DNA from: RGIG8244 sp045592785
GTDB lineage: Bacteria > Verrucomicrobiota > Lentisphaeria > Victivallales > UBA1829
Direction of reading: 5' to 3'
Length of the DNA: 64,000 bases
Assembly (NCBI GenBank): GCA_045592785.1
Contig: JAZNVL010000031.1
Span: 1-64,000, forward strand
A program made the translations under genes and the position numbers. The notes below the pieces were generated by a model. It worked only from the letters and a program-made list of their open reading frames with translations. It was not told the DNA's origin and searched no databases. Positions 16,970 to 26,353 of the stretch are shown piece after piece (the first letter of the stretch is position 1; each line of letters opens with the position of its first letter).

Positions 16970-19900
16970 ATGGGAACGAAACACAAAAATTGTTTGTGTG
17001 CCGCAGCTGCGCTGTTGGCTTTCGCGATGACAATGCCGGTGACTGCCGGACCGCTCGACACCGCCAAGGAATTGTATGGTGCGGGTAAGTATGCCGAGTG
17101 CGCCAAGACTCTGGAAAAGGACGCCGTCCGTCCGGATGCGCCGCTTGAAATGCAGGTGCTTTTCATGCGTGCGAATATGCGTGCGGGCAATGCGATCTCT
17201 GCGACGACGGCAGCCGCTCAGATTTTGAAACAGATGAAGAAACCGACATTGGATATTCTCTTTGATGCGGCGGAATCCGCCCGTCTTGCCGGAGAAGATA
17301 CGGTGGCATTGAGCCGTTATCTTGCGTTCTGTAATCATCCGGATGCGGAAAAAGATAAACGCTTTATGACTGCGGCGGCGTATCTTACGGCGCGCGGTGC
17401 CTACCCCGAAGTGTTCCTGAAATATGCGAAAGCGATGGGTGCGGTCGCCATGCGTATGGATGTTCGCGGTTATTTTACAGATCTGATCAGAGCCCGTGAT
17501 AATACCTCCATTGCCCGTTTCATCCCGGGGTATATGGCACTCTATAAAGACGACCAGGCAATGCTGGATTTCCTCGGCACAAACCTTTATCATAATGCAA
17601 ACAATCTCGGTGCCGGTCAGTTGGGTGTGGTCAATGCGCTGTTGGACAGCGGAATGCCGCTTCCTTATCTGGCGGGCGGTTACATTGTCCGTGCGTATGA
17701 CGTCTGCAAGGTGAGCAATAGTGAACGGTACCGCATGGGTGGCCGTTATGTGGAAAAGACCGGGATGATCCCGGGGGATGAAGGGGTATATATCCTTCCT
17801 GCGATCCAGTACATTGCATCGATCGAAGATGATGTCCCGAAAACAGCGGCGGCGAAGACCTTCTTTGCCAATTATAAATATCTGTTGAAATCGAAGGATG
17901 CCGGAGCGATTTCCAAATTCATTCTCTACGTCGGCAATGCGGACAAAAAAGCATTTTCCTTTGTGAAGCCGGAAATCATGGCGAAATTGTATCGCCGTCT
18001 GCATGAGCTGCGCTATAAACCGTATACCGCTGCAAACATGGGACCGGAATACGATGCGATCATTTACAAACTTTTTGCCAATGATCAGGTCAAGCAGGTC
18101 CGTTTCCTGAAAGATATCCTGACGACACTGCCCGGTAACAGCAGTGATGCCCGTTATCTGTTCCGTACTGACATTACCGGAAGTGCAGCCGGTGCAAAGG
18201 ACAGCAACATCCGTATCTGGCTGGAATCGGTTGCAGGCAACAACAAGGAAAAAGAACGTGTTGCCGTTGTTTACAGTCTTGCTGAACTTCAAACGAACAA
18301 GTTTATGACGAAATTCTATCGCGGTGTCACGGATACAGTGGCACTTGGCGATTATGACGTCGGTACGCTGATGGCTTCGATCGCCGGCGTGAATGCGAAA
18401 GCGGCATCTTCCGTGAAAGCGGTGATGGATGGTGTCAAGATTTCCGGGAGCAACGAAAAGAACAAACAGTTGATCGCGGCGATGGCACGCATCAATACGA
18501 TGAAAGAAGATCCCGGTTTTGCCGCTCTGGAAAAATTCAACGGCAAAGGCTCCAATCCGGTCTTCGCTGCGTCATCCGCCGTGCTCGCCATCGGTTACAA
18601 CACGAAACGGTTGAAAGATATGGACAGCGCGGTGGAACGTTTCGTTTCCGCATACAAAGGGAAACTGCCTGCCTCCTTTGACCAGATCTCCAATCTGGAA
18701 CAGCTGGCTGCCTGGAAAGTGTTCTACCTTTCTCTGCGTTATCATGGTTTGAGAGACGGCGCGTACATTCAGCGGAACCTGAAACGCTGGCTTCCCAAAA
18801 TCGATGCTTACGGTGATCCTCTGTGTGCGGCTCTTGACGCCGCCGGATGGCATGATGAACACTTGACCAGAAAATGGGTGGATGGTCTGTATGTCAATAC
18901 AGTGAAAGCACTGGCTCCGTTGCTCGCAAAAGCCCCGAAGGATGTTCCTCATTTTCCTTATAGCGGATATCTGTGCAATCGTACGATGAACAAACCCAAC
19001 AGCAATCAGAGTGTGCTCGTTCCGATCTATGCACGTTTCCCCCAGATCTCTCTGGCATATCTGGGCGTCAACGTGCTGACCATGTCTCCGGACTACCTGA
19101 TCAAACAGTACGAAGCGATCCTGAACAGCGGCAGTGAATATCTGAAAACGGATTATGTCTACGGTATGGCAGGTGTGCTCCGCGCGCGTGCTGCCAAAGA
19201 CAAATACAACGTTCCGCTTTCCTTTGTGAAAAATCACCTTGCCAAATACATGGAACTGTGCAAGAAAGAAAATACCTTGTCCGTCGCCGGCGAAATGGAA
19301 GTCATGTCCACCGCCAGTGCGGCTGACCGTCAGGCACTTCTTGAGTTCTACATCACGCAGGTGGCAAAGCGTACCAACAATGACCGTTTCCTGACTTATC
19401 AGACGCTTTTGACCGCCCGCGGTTCCTGGAACGCTGCGATCATTTGTACGGTTCTGGAAAAAGGCGTGAGAGCGCATTTGATCGACAACGGATTCATCAA
19501 GAACCCCACCGGCATGGTGATGAGCAACAATGCGCTTTTTGAAGCCGTGAATCAGGTGTTGGGCAACAAGGAAGCAACCCAGCCGCAGAAAGATTCTGTC
19601 AAGATCATTGCGCAGGAATTCCAGGATGCCCTTCTTGCCCGGGATATCATTTCCAGATTTGAATCCTGGAGTTATCTTGCTCCGCGTCTGGAAGGATTCC
19701 TGGATCGCAAGAATGCGGATGCTCTTCTGACCGGCAGTGCCACGATGGTGATTGCAGAAACGTTGAAAAGAGCGACCAATGCCTGGTATGCCACACAGTC
19801 GGTGGACCGCGTATACAAGACCATTACGGACCGTGCAGCACCGCAGACGAAATATGTGTTCCTCACCAGCGTTTCCGGCGGGACTGCCGATTTCAACGTG

Positions 19901-22900
19901 GAAATGAAGAACAAATATCTTTCCGAGATCTCCAAGCTCTCCAAAGATATCCCGGGGATCGTTCCTGTTCCGAAAACCGATCCGGCATACAATCTGTTTG
20001 TGGCTGTGAATCAGAAGAAGGACGGCAACGCGCTTCATGCGTGGTCCATGATCCGTGACCGTTTCCCGCTGCTGACCCAGCGTTGGAAAGAATTTGAGTT
20101 TGAATTTGTTCTGTGGGCGTTGGATATGGCGCGTACACAGAAGATGTATAAAGAAGCTGCCACTCTGGCACAGACTCTGTGGCTGGATGAAGGACGCCTC
20201 AGTCCGGAATACGCGGCACAGCTTGCATTGATCAAGGGTGATATCTATCGTGATGAAAAGAATTATCCCATTGCAAGACTGGAATACGAAAGCTTGAACA
20301 ACTCCAAGCGTTGCAATCAGACACCCGCCGGACGGATGGCGAAATTCCGTCTTGTGGAACTGCTGATCCTGACGGAAGACTTCGGATCCGCCCGGACCAT
20401 GCTGGAACGTCTGACAGACTCCAACACGCTTGTTGACCAGGCAGAAGCATATTATCTGCTTGCGAAACTGGAATTTGCCAGCGATTCCTATGAACAGACC
20501 AATGAATTTCTGAAAGAAGTGTTCCAGCGCGTATACAACCATGTGGAAGGACGTCTGCTGGAAGCGACTGTGAAGTTGAAAATGGGTCGTGTGGAAGACG
20601 ATGAAGTTGCCATCGGTACCCAGAAACTGGCGAAGATCCAGGTCCCGGGCAGACCGCTGATCCTGCAGATCGTGGACCAGAACCTGGGCGTGATCCGCGG
20701 CGGCAAATCGCTGCCCGTCCTTGTGACGACCACCAACGGCAAAGACCGTGAAATCATTTCTCTGCTGCCCAGTGCATCCGATATGAACAAGTTTACCGCT
20801 AACGTTCCCACCGCGCTGGGCAGAGCTGTGCCCAACAACGGTCAGATCGAACTGAACGGCAGTGACACGATCGAATATCAGATCGATCCTGAATTCCAGA
20901 AGGCGAACAACATTGTCCGCGGGAAGAATGTGAAGATCATCTGTTCCAGTGCAAAACTGTATGCCGGCGCGCAGCTGGCAGGCAATGATGAAACCCAGGA
21001 AGAACTCCGGTTCCAGCGCGAAATGGCGATGACCACCGGCGCCGCATTCCGTGAATTCGGTAAAGTGATCCGCCCGGGTAATACCATTTATATCCGTGTC
21101 AATGACCCGGATATGAGTATGCACAGCAACAAGAGAGATACGATCAAGGTTGACCTGACCTGTAACTCCGGTGACCAACTTCTCGGTTTTGAACTGACAG
21201 AAACCGGGGCATGTACCGGCGTATTCGAAGGGAAAGTTCCCACCGCCATCCCGTTCCCCAACGTCACAGTTTCCAGTGCGCCGGAAGGACAGGATGTGAA
21301 TGCCGTGATCAACAGCACGAAGAATACGACTTGGACCAGCAATGCGGCGGAAAAAGGAATGCAGTGGATCGAAGTCGATACCATGTCATCCCACCAGCTG
21401 AAACAGATGAACATCACGCTGCCCAACGTGGAAAGCGTGAAGTCCTTGCGGTTCTACGGATCTCTGGATTCCGGTGACGAACTGCTTTGTGCATATCCTG
21501 TGACGGCAGACGATAAGATCCGCGGCGGTCTGACCGTGCGTACGGTCGATAATCCCACGGGTGCTTACCGTCAGAACCTTGCCGGTCTGTTCAAGAAGGC
21601 GGGCGATGGTGTCTGGGTTGCCAATCCGGTATCTTACCGCAGCATTTCCAAGTCCAGATTCCGTGACCGCAATGGTCTCGTTGCCACGGAAATCTCCGGT
21701 TACTTCTATGTGCCGGAAAATATGACAGCGGAATTGAAATTCCTGCAACAGGCGAATGACGGTCAGACCTGTCAGGTCGTCATCGACAAGAAACTTGTGA
21801 TGTCGAGCCGTATGAATGCCGCCGGTATCATGTCTACGAAACTGGTACAGTTGCAGAAAGGGATCCATCATCTGGCGGTTTATGCACTTGATTCCGCGAA
21901 GAATTCCTCGGTGCAGCTCGGTATGCTCCAGGCGGACGGATCCGAAGTTCCGCTTCCGGCAGCATGGTTTGATGCCTCCAAGCACCCGGAACTGATGGAA
22001 TATCTGCGTCCGAAAGGAAAGATCACGAAGACCGCGAACGGTTTCCGTGTGGATATGGAAACGGATGCAAGATTCCGTCGTTTCCGCTGGCAGTTTGATG
22101 AATTTGTGGGCAGACAGATCGAAGTGAGCAAGATCAGTGCCACGAACCTGGAAGATGAAGCGATCCTTCCTGTGGAACATGACCTTTCCACCGGGAAAAA
22201 CAATCAGACTTTGGAAATCGCGCCTGCCGACACGATCACGGTCCGTTATCATGACGAACGCCGTATCGAAGAAGACAAAGCGATCCTCGCTGATACGTTG
22301 TCCAGCTCCTTTGTCAATGCAACAGTCGCATTTGAATATGAAGAAGTATTCCTGGATGAAGAAGGCGTACCCCATTCTGAAATGAAGAGTGCGGTCCGCG
22401 TATCCAAGAACGATACCGTGACTGTCAGCGTGTACGATCCCGACTCTGACCAGTCGGAAGATCAGGAAACGGTTGACGTTGAAATCGTCACAAGTTCCGG
22501 CGAAAAGATTACGATGAAACTTCTGGAAACCACGGATTCATACAGCCGCGGAAGATTCTCCGATATTCTGAAATTCGGTGATGTTTCCGATGGAAGCAAG
22601 AATACCATCAAATTGCAAATGGGTGATACTGTGACCGCACGGTTCCTGGATAAGGAAAACAACTCACCCGGTATTCCGGTACACCGTACAGCGTTTCTGG
22701 AAAACAGTGTGACGAACCGTGTGTCTGTGAATGTATATTCAGCGAAACCGGAAATGATCGAGGACCGCAGCGTTGCCGCCCGTGCCAAGATCAAAATGAT
22801 GCGTGACAAAGGTGATAAGCGCGAAGATATCAAAATCTTCAAGGAAGTGATCTCCGTTACGCCCATCAAACAGGATCCCAAGGCGAAAGATGCTCCGGCC

Positions 22901-24628
22901 ATTGCCAATACCAAAGCGCCGCTCCTCTTCGACGTGCTGGCTCCGGACTTCGCCAAACATTCCGGCAGTGTTCTGAATGTGGAGATCCTCACCATGACAG
23001 AATTGAACGCCGCGAAGACGGAAGGACGTGATCCGAAGCCGCTGACGGTCAAACTCAGATTGCAGCAGCTTTCCCAGTTGGCACGGACCAAGGGATATCA
23101 GACTGTCTTCAACGGGATCAACGACCGGCAGAATCTGGAACGCGGTGTGTTCACCGGTATCGTCAGACTCCAGCTCGGGTCCGCAGGTGATGAAGTCAAT
23201 GACGTCGTCGCCAGCAACGAAACATACAACCTGTTGAATGTGGGTAACAACACCGATCCCGATGCGTTCCGGATCCCCACTGTGATCGTTTCCGGTACGG
23301 ATACGCTTTCCATCATCTGCAAAGGTGAGGACGGAAAAGTCCTGGCGAAACAGGATGTCCAGTTGCGGTCCGATGGGGAACTTGGACTCTACGACAAAGC
23401 ATATCTCACCCCGAATCACTCGGTGCATCTGGGCCAGAACTTCTATGTTCAGGTGTACGATCCGGACTGCGATGTGACTGCGGAACGTGACAATGTGACG
23501 GTGAAAGTTGCGGCGAAGACGGGCGATAAGATCGACCTGGTCCTTTCGGAAACGCTGCCTCATTCCGGTATTTTCTCCGGTTCCATGAAGGTGGATGTGA
23601 AACCGAAACCGCTGACTGGTGAAACCGAACCCAAGAAGTTGGAAAACAACATTCTCTGGACCAGCTTCGGTGATAAAGTCACCTTCACTTACACCGATGA
23701 AAAACCCCTTGCCGGCAATAAAGCAATCGCTCACACGAAGGAAGGCGAAGTGGTCATCGGTTCTGACGGGGAAGTGGCAGTCTTCACCAAGAAGTTCAAA
23801 GATCCCGAAATGGCTGTGAAGACCAACTTCCTCATGGCGGAAGCATTGTTCGAAATGGCGAAGAGTCACCGCAATATGCGTGATGAAGAAAAAGAAAAAC
23901 AGGCACAGGAAGAAATCGCCAAGGGAAAACGCGTGCTGGAAGAAGCACTGCGTGATTATCCCGATACCGCGCTCAAAGCGCAGGGCGACTTCCTGCTGGC
24001 AAACCTGGCGCAGCAGTTGGAAAATTACAACGATGCGATCGGACTTTATTCTTCCGTCCTGGCAAGATATCCGGACAGCGAATATGCGGTCAAGAGTCAG
24101 TTCCAGAAGGCAGTCTGTCTGGAAAAACTCGGGCAGTTCATCCCTGCCTGCGAAGAGTATGTGAAACTGACTTATCTGTATCCCAATGATAAGCTTGCTG
24201 CGGATGCAAAACTCCGCCTGGCGAACCATTACTACAAACAGAAAAACTATAAGTCCTCCGCCTCCATCTTCCGGAAGTTTGCGGAACATCATCCGGATCA
24301 TCCGCTGGCATCCAAAGGTCTGATGCTCGCCGGCTACTCCGCGGTGAAGTTCGAAGAACTCAAGATCAAGACGGCGGAAGCCATGAAGACGAAATACAGA
24401 CCGGACTACACCACCGCGTGTAAGATCTTCCAGGATCTCATCGATAACTTCCCGGATGATAAACAGATGCGTCCCGAAGCCATGTACTGGCTGGGTGACC
24501 TCTGGTTCAAGATAGGCGGCGATAAAGCAGCCAAGAGTTATCAGATGCTCCAGAATCTGGTCTGGGATTATCCGGAAACCCGGTGGGCGAAACTGGCACG
24601 CGGTCGTCTCGCGGAACGTCAGGAGTAA
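16970..24628 (+). CDS. Giant secreted TPR protein with repeated beta domains
   Basis: About 2552 residues. A signal peptide (hydrophobic core at 9-22, cleavage near A26) indicates export. The start at 16970 has GGAG at 16957-16960 with normal spacing. Residues about 27-1220 and 2280-2552 are helical repeats, the latter clear TPRs (YPDTALKAQGDFLLANLAQQ, YPDSEYAVKSQFQKAV). Between them are several copies of a beta module: strong ones near 1369-1425, 1814-1869 and 2155-2209, with weaker ones near 1226-1283 and 1984-2075. The pattern is VxDPD...DxVxVxV...G...L.ET...G.F.G. A discoidin-like stretch lies near 1443-1510 and a PA14-like one near 1537-1654. The same module is in the 786-residue protein downstream. 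No catalytic motif was found. It is probably a periplasmic or surface scaffold. Function unknown. Confidence 0.75.
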   Translation: MGTKHKNCLCAAAALLAFAMTMPVTAGPLDTAKELYGAGKYAECAKTLEKDAVRPDAPLEMQVLFMRANMRAGNAISATTAAAQILKQMKKPTLDILFDAAESARLAGEDTVALSRYLAFCNHPDAEKDKRFMTAAAYLTARGAYPEVFLKYAKAMGAVAMRMDVRGYFTDLIRARDNTSIARFIPGYMALYKDDQAMLDFLGTNLYHNANNLGAGQLGVVNALLDSGMPLPYLAGGYIVRAYDVCKVSNSERYRMGGRYVEKTGMIPGDEGVYILPAIQYIASIEDDVPKTAAAKTFFANYKYLLKSKDAGAISKFILYVGNADKKAFSFVKPEIMAKLYRRLHELRYKPYTAANMGPEYDAIIYKLFANDQVKQVRFLKDILTTLPGNSSDARYLFRTDITGSAAGAKDSNIRIWLESVAGNNKEKERVAVVYSLAELQTNKFMTKFYRGVTDTVALGDYDVGTLMASIAGVNAKAASSVKAVMDGVKISGSNEKNKQLIAAMARINTMKEDPGFAALEKFNGKGSNPVFAASSAVLAIGYNTKRLKDMDSAVERFVSAYKGKLPASFDQISNLEQLAAWKVFYLSLRYHGLRDGAYIQRNLKRWLPKIDAYGDPLCAALDAAGWHDEHLTRKWVDGLYVNTVKALAPLLAKAPKDVPHFPYSGYLCNRTMNKPNSNQSVLVPIYARFPQISLAYLGVNVLTMSPDYLIKQYEAILNSGSEYLKTDYVYGMAGVLRARAAKDKYNVPLSFVKNHLAKYMELCKKENTLSVAGEMEVMSTASAADRQALLEFYITQVAKRTNNDRFLTYQTLLTARGSWNAAIICTVLEKGVRAHLIDNGFIKNPTGMVMSNNALFEAVNQVLGNKEATQPQKDSVKIIAQEFQDALLARDIISRFESWSYLAPRLEGFLDRKNADALLTGSATMVIAETLKRATNAWYATQSVDRVYKTITDRAAPQTKYVFLTSVSGGTADFNVEMKNKYLSEISKLSKDIPGIVPVPKTDPAYNLFVAVNQKKDGNALHAWSMIRDRFPLLTQRWKEFEFEFVLWALDMARTQKMYKEAATLAQTLWLDEGRLSPEYAAQLALIKGDIYRDEKNYPIARLEYESLNNSKRCNQTPAGRMAKFRLVELLILTEDFGSARTMLERLTDSNTLVDQAEAYYLLAKLEFASDSYEQTNEFLKEVFQRVYNHVEGRLLEATVKLKMGRVEDDEVAIGTQKLAKIQVPGRPLILQIVDQNLGVIRGGKSLPVLVTTTNGKDREIISLLPSASDMNKFTANVPTALGRAVPNNGQIELNGSDTIEYQIDPEFQKANNIVRGKNVKIICSSAKLYAGAQLAGNDETQEELRFQREMAMTTGAAFREFGKVIRPGNTIYIRVNDPDMSMHSNKRDTIKVDLTCNSGDQLLGFELTETGACTGVFEGKVPTAIPFPNVTVSSAPEGQDVNAVINSTKNTTWTSNAAEKGMQWIEVDTMSSHQLKQMNITLPNVESVKSLRFYGSLDSGDELLCAYPVTADDKIRGGLTVRTVDNPTGAYRQNLAGLFKKAGDGVWVANPVSYRSISKSRFRDRNGLVATEISGYFYVPENMTAELKFLQQANDGQTCQVVIDKKLVMSSRMNAAGIMSTKLVQLQKGIHHLAVYALDSAKNSSVQLGMLQADGSEVPLPAAWFDASKHPELMEYLRPKGKITKTANGFRVDMETDARFRRFRWQFDEFVGRQIEVSKISATNLEDEAILPVEHDLSTGKNNQTLEIAPADTITVRYHDERRIEEDKAILADTLSSSFVNATVAFEYEEVFLDEEGVPHSEMKSAVRVSKNDTVTVSVYDPDSDQSEDQETVDVEIVTSSGEKITMKLLETTDSYSRGRFSDILKFGDVSDGSKNTIKLQMGDTVTARFLDKENNSPGIPVHRTAFLENSVTNRVSVNVYSAKPEMIEDRSVAARAKIKMMRDKGDKREDIKIFKEVISVTPIKQDPKAKDAPAIANTKAPLLFDVLAPDFAKHSGSVLNVEILTMTELNAAKTEGRDPKPLTVKLRLQQLSQLARTKGYQTVFNGINDRQNLERGVFTGIVRLQLGSAGDEVNDVVASNETYNLLNVGNNTDPDAFRIPTVIVSGTDTLSIICKGEDGKVLAKQDVQLRSDGELGLYDKAYLTPNHSVHLGQNFYVQVYDPDCDVTAERDNVTVKVAAKTGDKIDLVLSETLPHSGIFSGSMKVDVKPKPLTGETEPKKLENNILWTSFGDKVTFTYTDEKPLAGNKAIAHTKEGEVVIGSDGEVAVFTKKFKDPEMAVKTNFLMAEALFEMAKSHRNMRDEEKEKQAQEEIAKGKRVLEEALRDYPDTALKAQGDFLLANLAQQLENYNDAIGLYSSVLARYPDSEYAVKSQFQKAVCLEKLGQFIPACEEYVKLTYLYPNDKLAADAKLRLANHYYKQKNYKSSASIFRKFAEHHPDHPLASKGLMLAGYSAVKFEELKIKTAEAMKTKYRPDYTTACKIFQDLIDNFPDDKQMRPEAMYWLGDLWFKIGGDKAAKSYQMLQNLVWDYPETRWAKLARGRLAERQE

Positions 24629-24643
24629 TCAGAGAAAGAGTCG

Positions 24644-24673
24644 ATCCCCGGCGTTGGCAGCAATGCCGGGGAT
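24644..24673 (+). other. Strong intercistronic hairpin
   Basis: A 13-bp stem (outer 9 bp ATCCCCGGC/GCCGGGGAT, inner 4 bp with one G-U) closed by a GCAG tetraloop. It sits between the giant TPR gene and the next. There is no T-run after it, so it is more likely an mRNA stability or processing element than a terminator. Confidence 0.7.
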
Positions 24674-24706
24674 AAAACAGCAACCTGTCACATCGTTGGA
24701 AATAAT

Positions 24707-26308
24707 ATGAAAAAGTTGATTTATCTGATTGCAGTCCTCCTGGTATGCGGTTCTGCATTGCAAGCGCAGGAAGAATATTGGCGTGTGGTCTCTGCTGAAC
24801 AGGTGAAGACGATGAACGCCTTTGAACGTGCGCAGTACCTCAAAGGACTGAACGCCCTCAATGCGAAACAATATCGGTCCGCGGCATTGGAATTCGAACG
24901 TTTTACGCTCCAGTTCCAGAGTTCCGATATGAAGCCTTATATGATCTTCCTCCGCGCGTATTCTCTTTATTGCGCCAAGGACCGGAACAAAGCGATTTCC
25001 GTATTCAATGAAGTCGTGGACTATTTCCCCGGGGAGATCAATGCGGCTGCACCTGCCATTTATTATCGCGGGATGGCGCATTTTGACAACGGCGATTATG
25101 CCAAGGGTATGACCTCCATGAAGGAAGTCATCGACGATGCGGATTATCAGGAACACCGTGTTGCGGCAAGTGCCTCGCTGCAGTTGGTCCGCAACTATTG
25201 GCGGAACAAAGAACCGGAGAAGGCTGCCGCTTATCTGAAACAGATCTTTGATAATTTCCGCAAGAAAGCACCCAGTACTGCCGATTCCGCACGGGATCTT
25301 TACGTTGCATATTGTATGGCAACGGGACGTCACAAGGAGTATCAGGCATGGTATTTTGAAACGTTTGCCGCCGATGCCGTGGAAAAAAAATTGAACCGTG
25401 AACAGTTCCGTATCAATATGGCGGAACTGCCCTACCGGCTCGTGGTCCATTATTACCATTCTCTGTTCAATCATGATGACCGGATCAACAAATATCGCGG
25501 TTACAAGAAAAAAGGCGGCACGGATCCTTATGAACAGGTATGGCAGGTATTGAAAGATCTGCGGTCCAGTTACGAAAAAGAAGGGAAACTGTGGGATTGG
25601 TTCGAACATGTGATCCGTCTGAATGTGTATCGCAGATTCATGAAACCTGCGGAACTGGAAGATATCGTTGCCCAGTGCTGCAAACATGTTGCCACCCTTT
25701 CCATTGAGAAGGATGTGAACCGCAGAGTCAATTGTTACAATCATATTGTCAGCCTGCTGATCCAGGCGAGAAGATTCGATCAGGCGACTTACGTCAACAA
25801 CCGGATCGACAATCTGAAAACACGCGGCTGGAATGAATATGAGATCCTCCGTCACCAGAACAAGTGGCAGGAAAGTATCGCGCAGCTTGACCGGATCCGC
25901 GCCAATTTCAAAGATGATGCGAATCTTGTCCGCAGAGCCAACTGGGCGCGCGGCTGGATCTATCGTGATCAACTGCGCAAGTATGATGATGCCATTGCGG
26001 CATACCGTGAAGTTGCGGATCCCCCGCGGAACCTGTGGGATATCGCAGAATGTCACAAGCGCAAAAATGATAAAAATGCAGCGATCCGTCAGTATATAGA
26101 GATCGAAAATGCGTTCCCCAATGATGGCCCGGCTGCCGCATGGGCGAGAGCGGATTACTATCATCATCTGGGTGACAAGACCATGGCGGTGAAAGAAGGA
26201 CGCTATATCATGAAGAAGTATCCGAAGTCAAGACAGTCTTCCTACGCTCATCAGTTGCTGGAAAAATACGGTATCGAAACCGGCGGCGGTGTCGTGGATG
26301 ATATGTAA
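24707..26308 (+). CDS. Secreted TPR-repeat protein
   Basis: 533 residues with a signal peptide (MKKLIYLIAVLLVCGSALQA, then QEEYW). The mature part is TPR-like throughout (for example LKGLNALNAKQYRSAALEFE, YRGMAHFDNGDYAKGM, CHKRKNDKNAAIRQYIE). No other domain is visible. It lies 78 bases after the giant TPR gene, across the 24644 hairpin, and 45 bases before the next TPR gene. Tetratricopeptide scaffolds of this kind mediate protein-protein contacts. A direct role with the ExbBD motor downstream is inferred from order only. Confidence 0.72.
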   Translation: MKKLIYLIAVLLVCGSALQAQEEYWRVVSAEQVKTMNAFERAQYLKGLNALNAKQYRSAALEFERFTLQFQSSDMKPYMIFLRAYSLYCAKDRNKAISVFNEVVDYFPGEINAAAPAIYYRGMAHFDNGDYAKGMTSMKEVIDDADYQEHRVAASASLQLVRNYWRNKEPEKAAAYLKQIFDNFRKKAPSTADSARDLYVAYCMATGRHKEYQAWYFETFAADAVEKKLNREQFRINMAELPYRLVVHYYHSLFNHDDRINKYRGYKKKGGTDPYEQVWQVLKDLRSSYEKEGKLWDWFEHVIRLNVYRRFMKPAELEDIVAQCCKHVATLSIEKDVNRRVNCYNHIVSLLIQARRFDQATYVNNRIDNLKTRGWNEYEILRHQNKWQESIAQLDRIRANFKDDANLVRRANWARGWIYRDQLRKYDDAIAAYREVADPPRNLWDIAECHKRKNDKNAAIRQYIEIENAFPNDGPAAAWARADYYHHLGDKTMAVKEGRYIMKKYPKSRQSSYAHQLLEKYGIETGGGVVDDM

Positions 26309-26353
26309 TATGGTTTTTAAGATGAAGTTTAATATAAAACAGGATGAGACATT

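Noticed and set aside
18572..21178. Minus-strand open frame of 868 codons within the giant TPR gene
   Set aside because: Shadow of the coding strand; low-complexity, no motif and no ribosome site.
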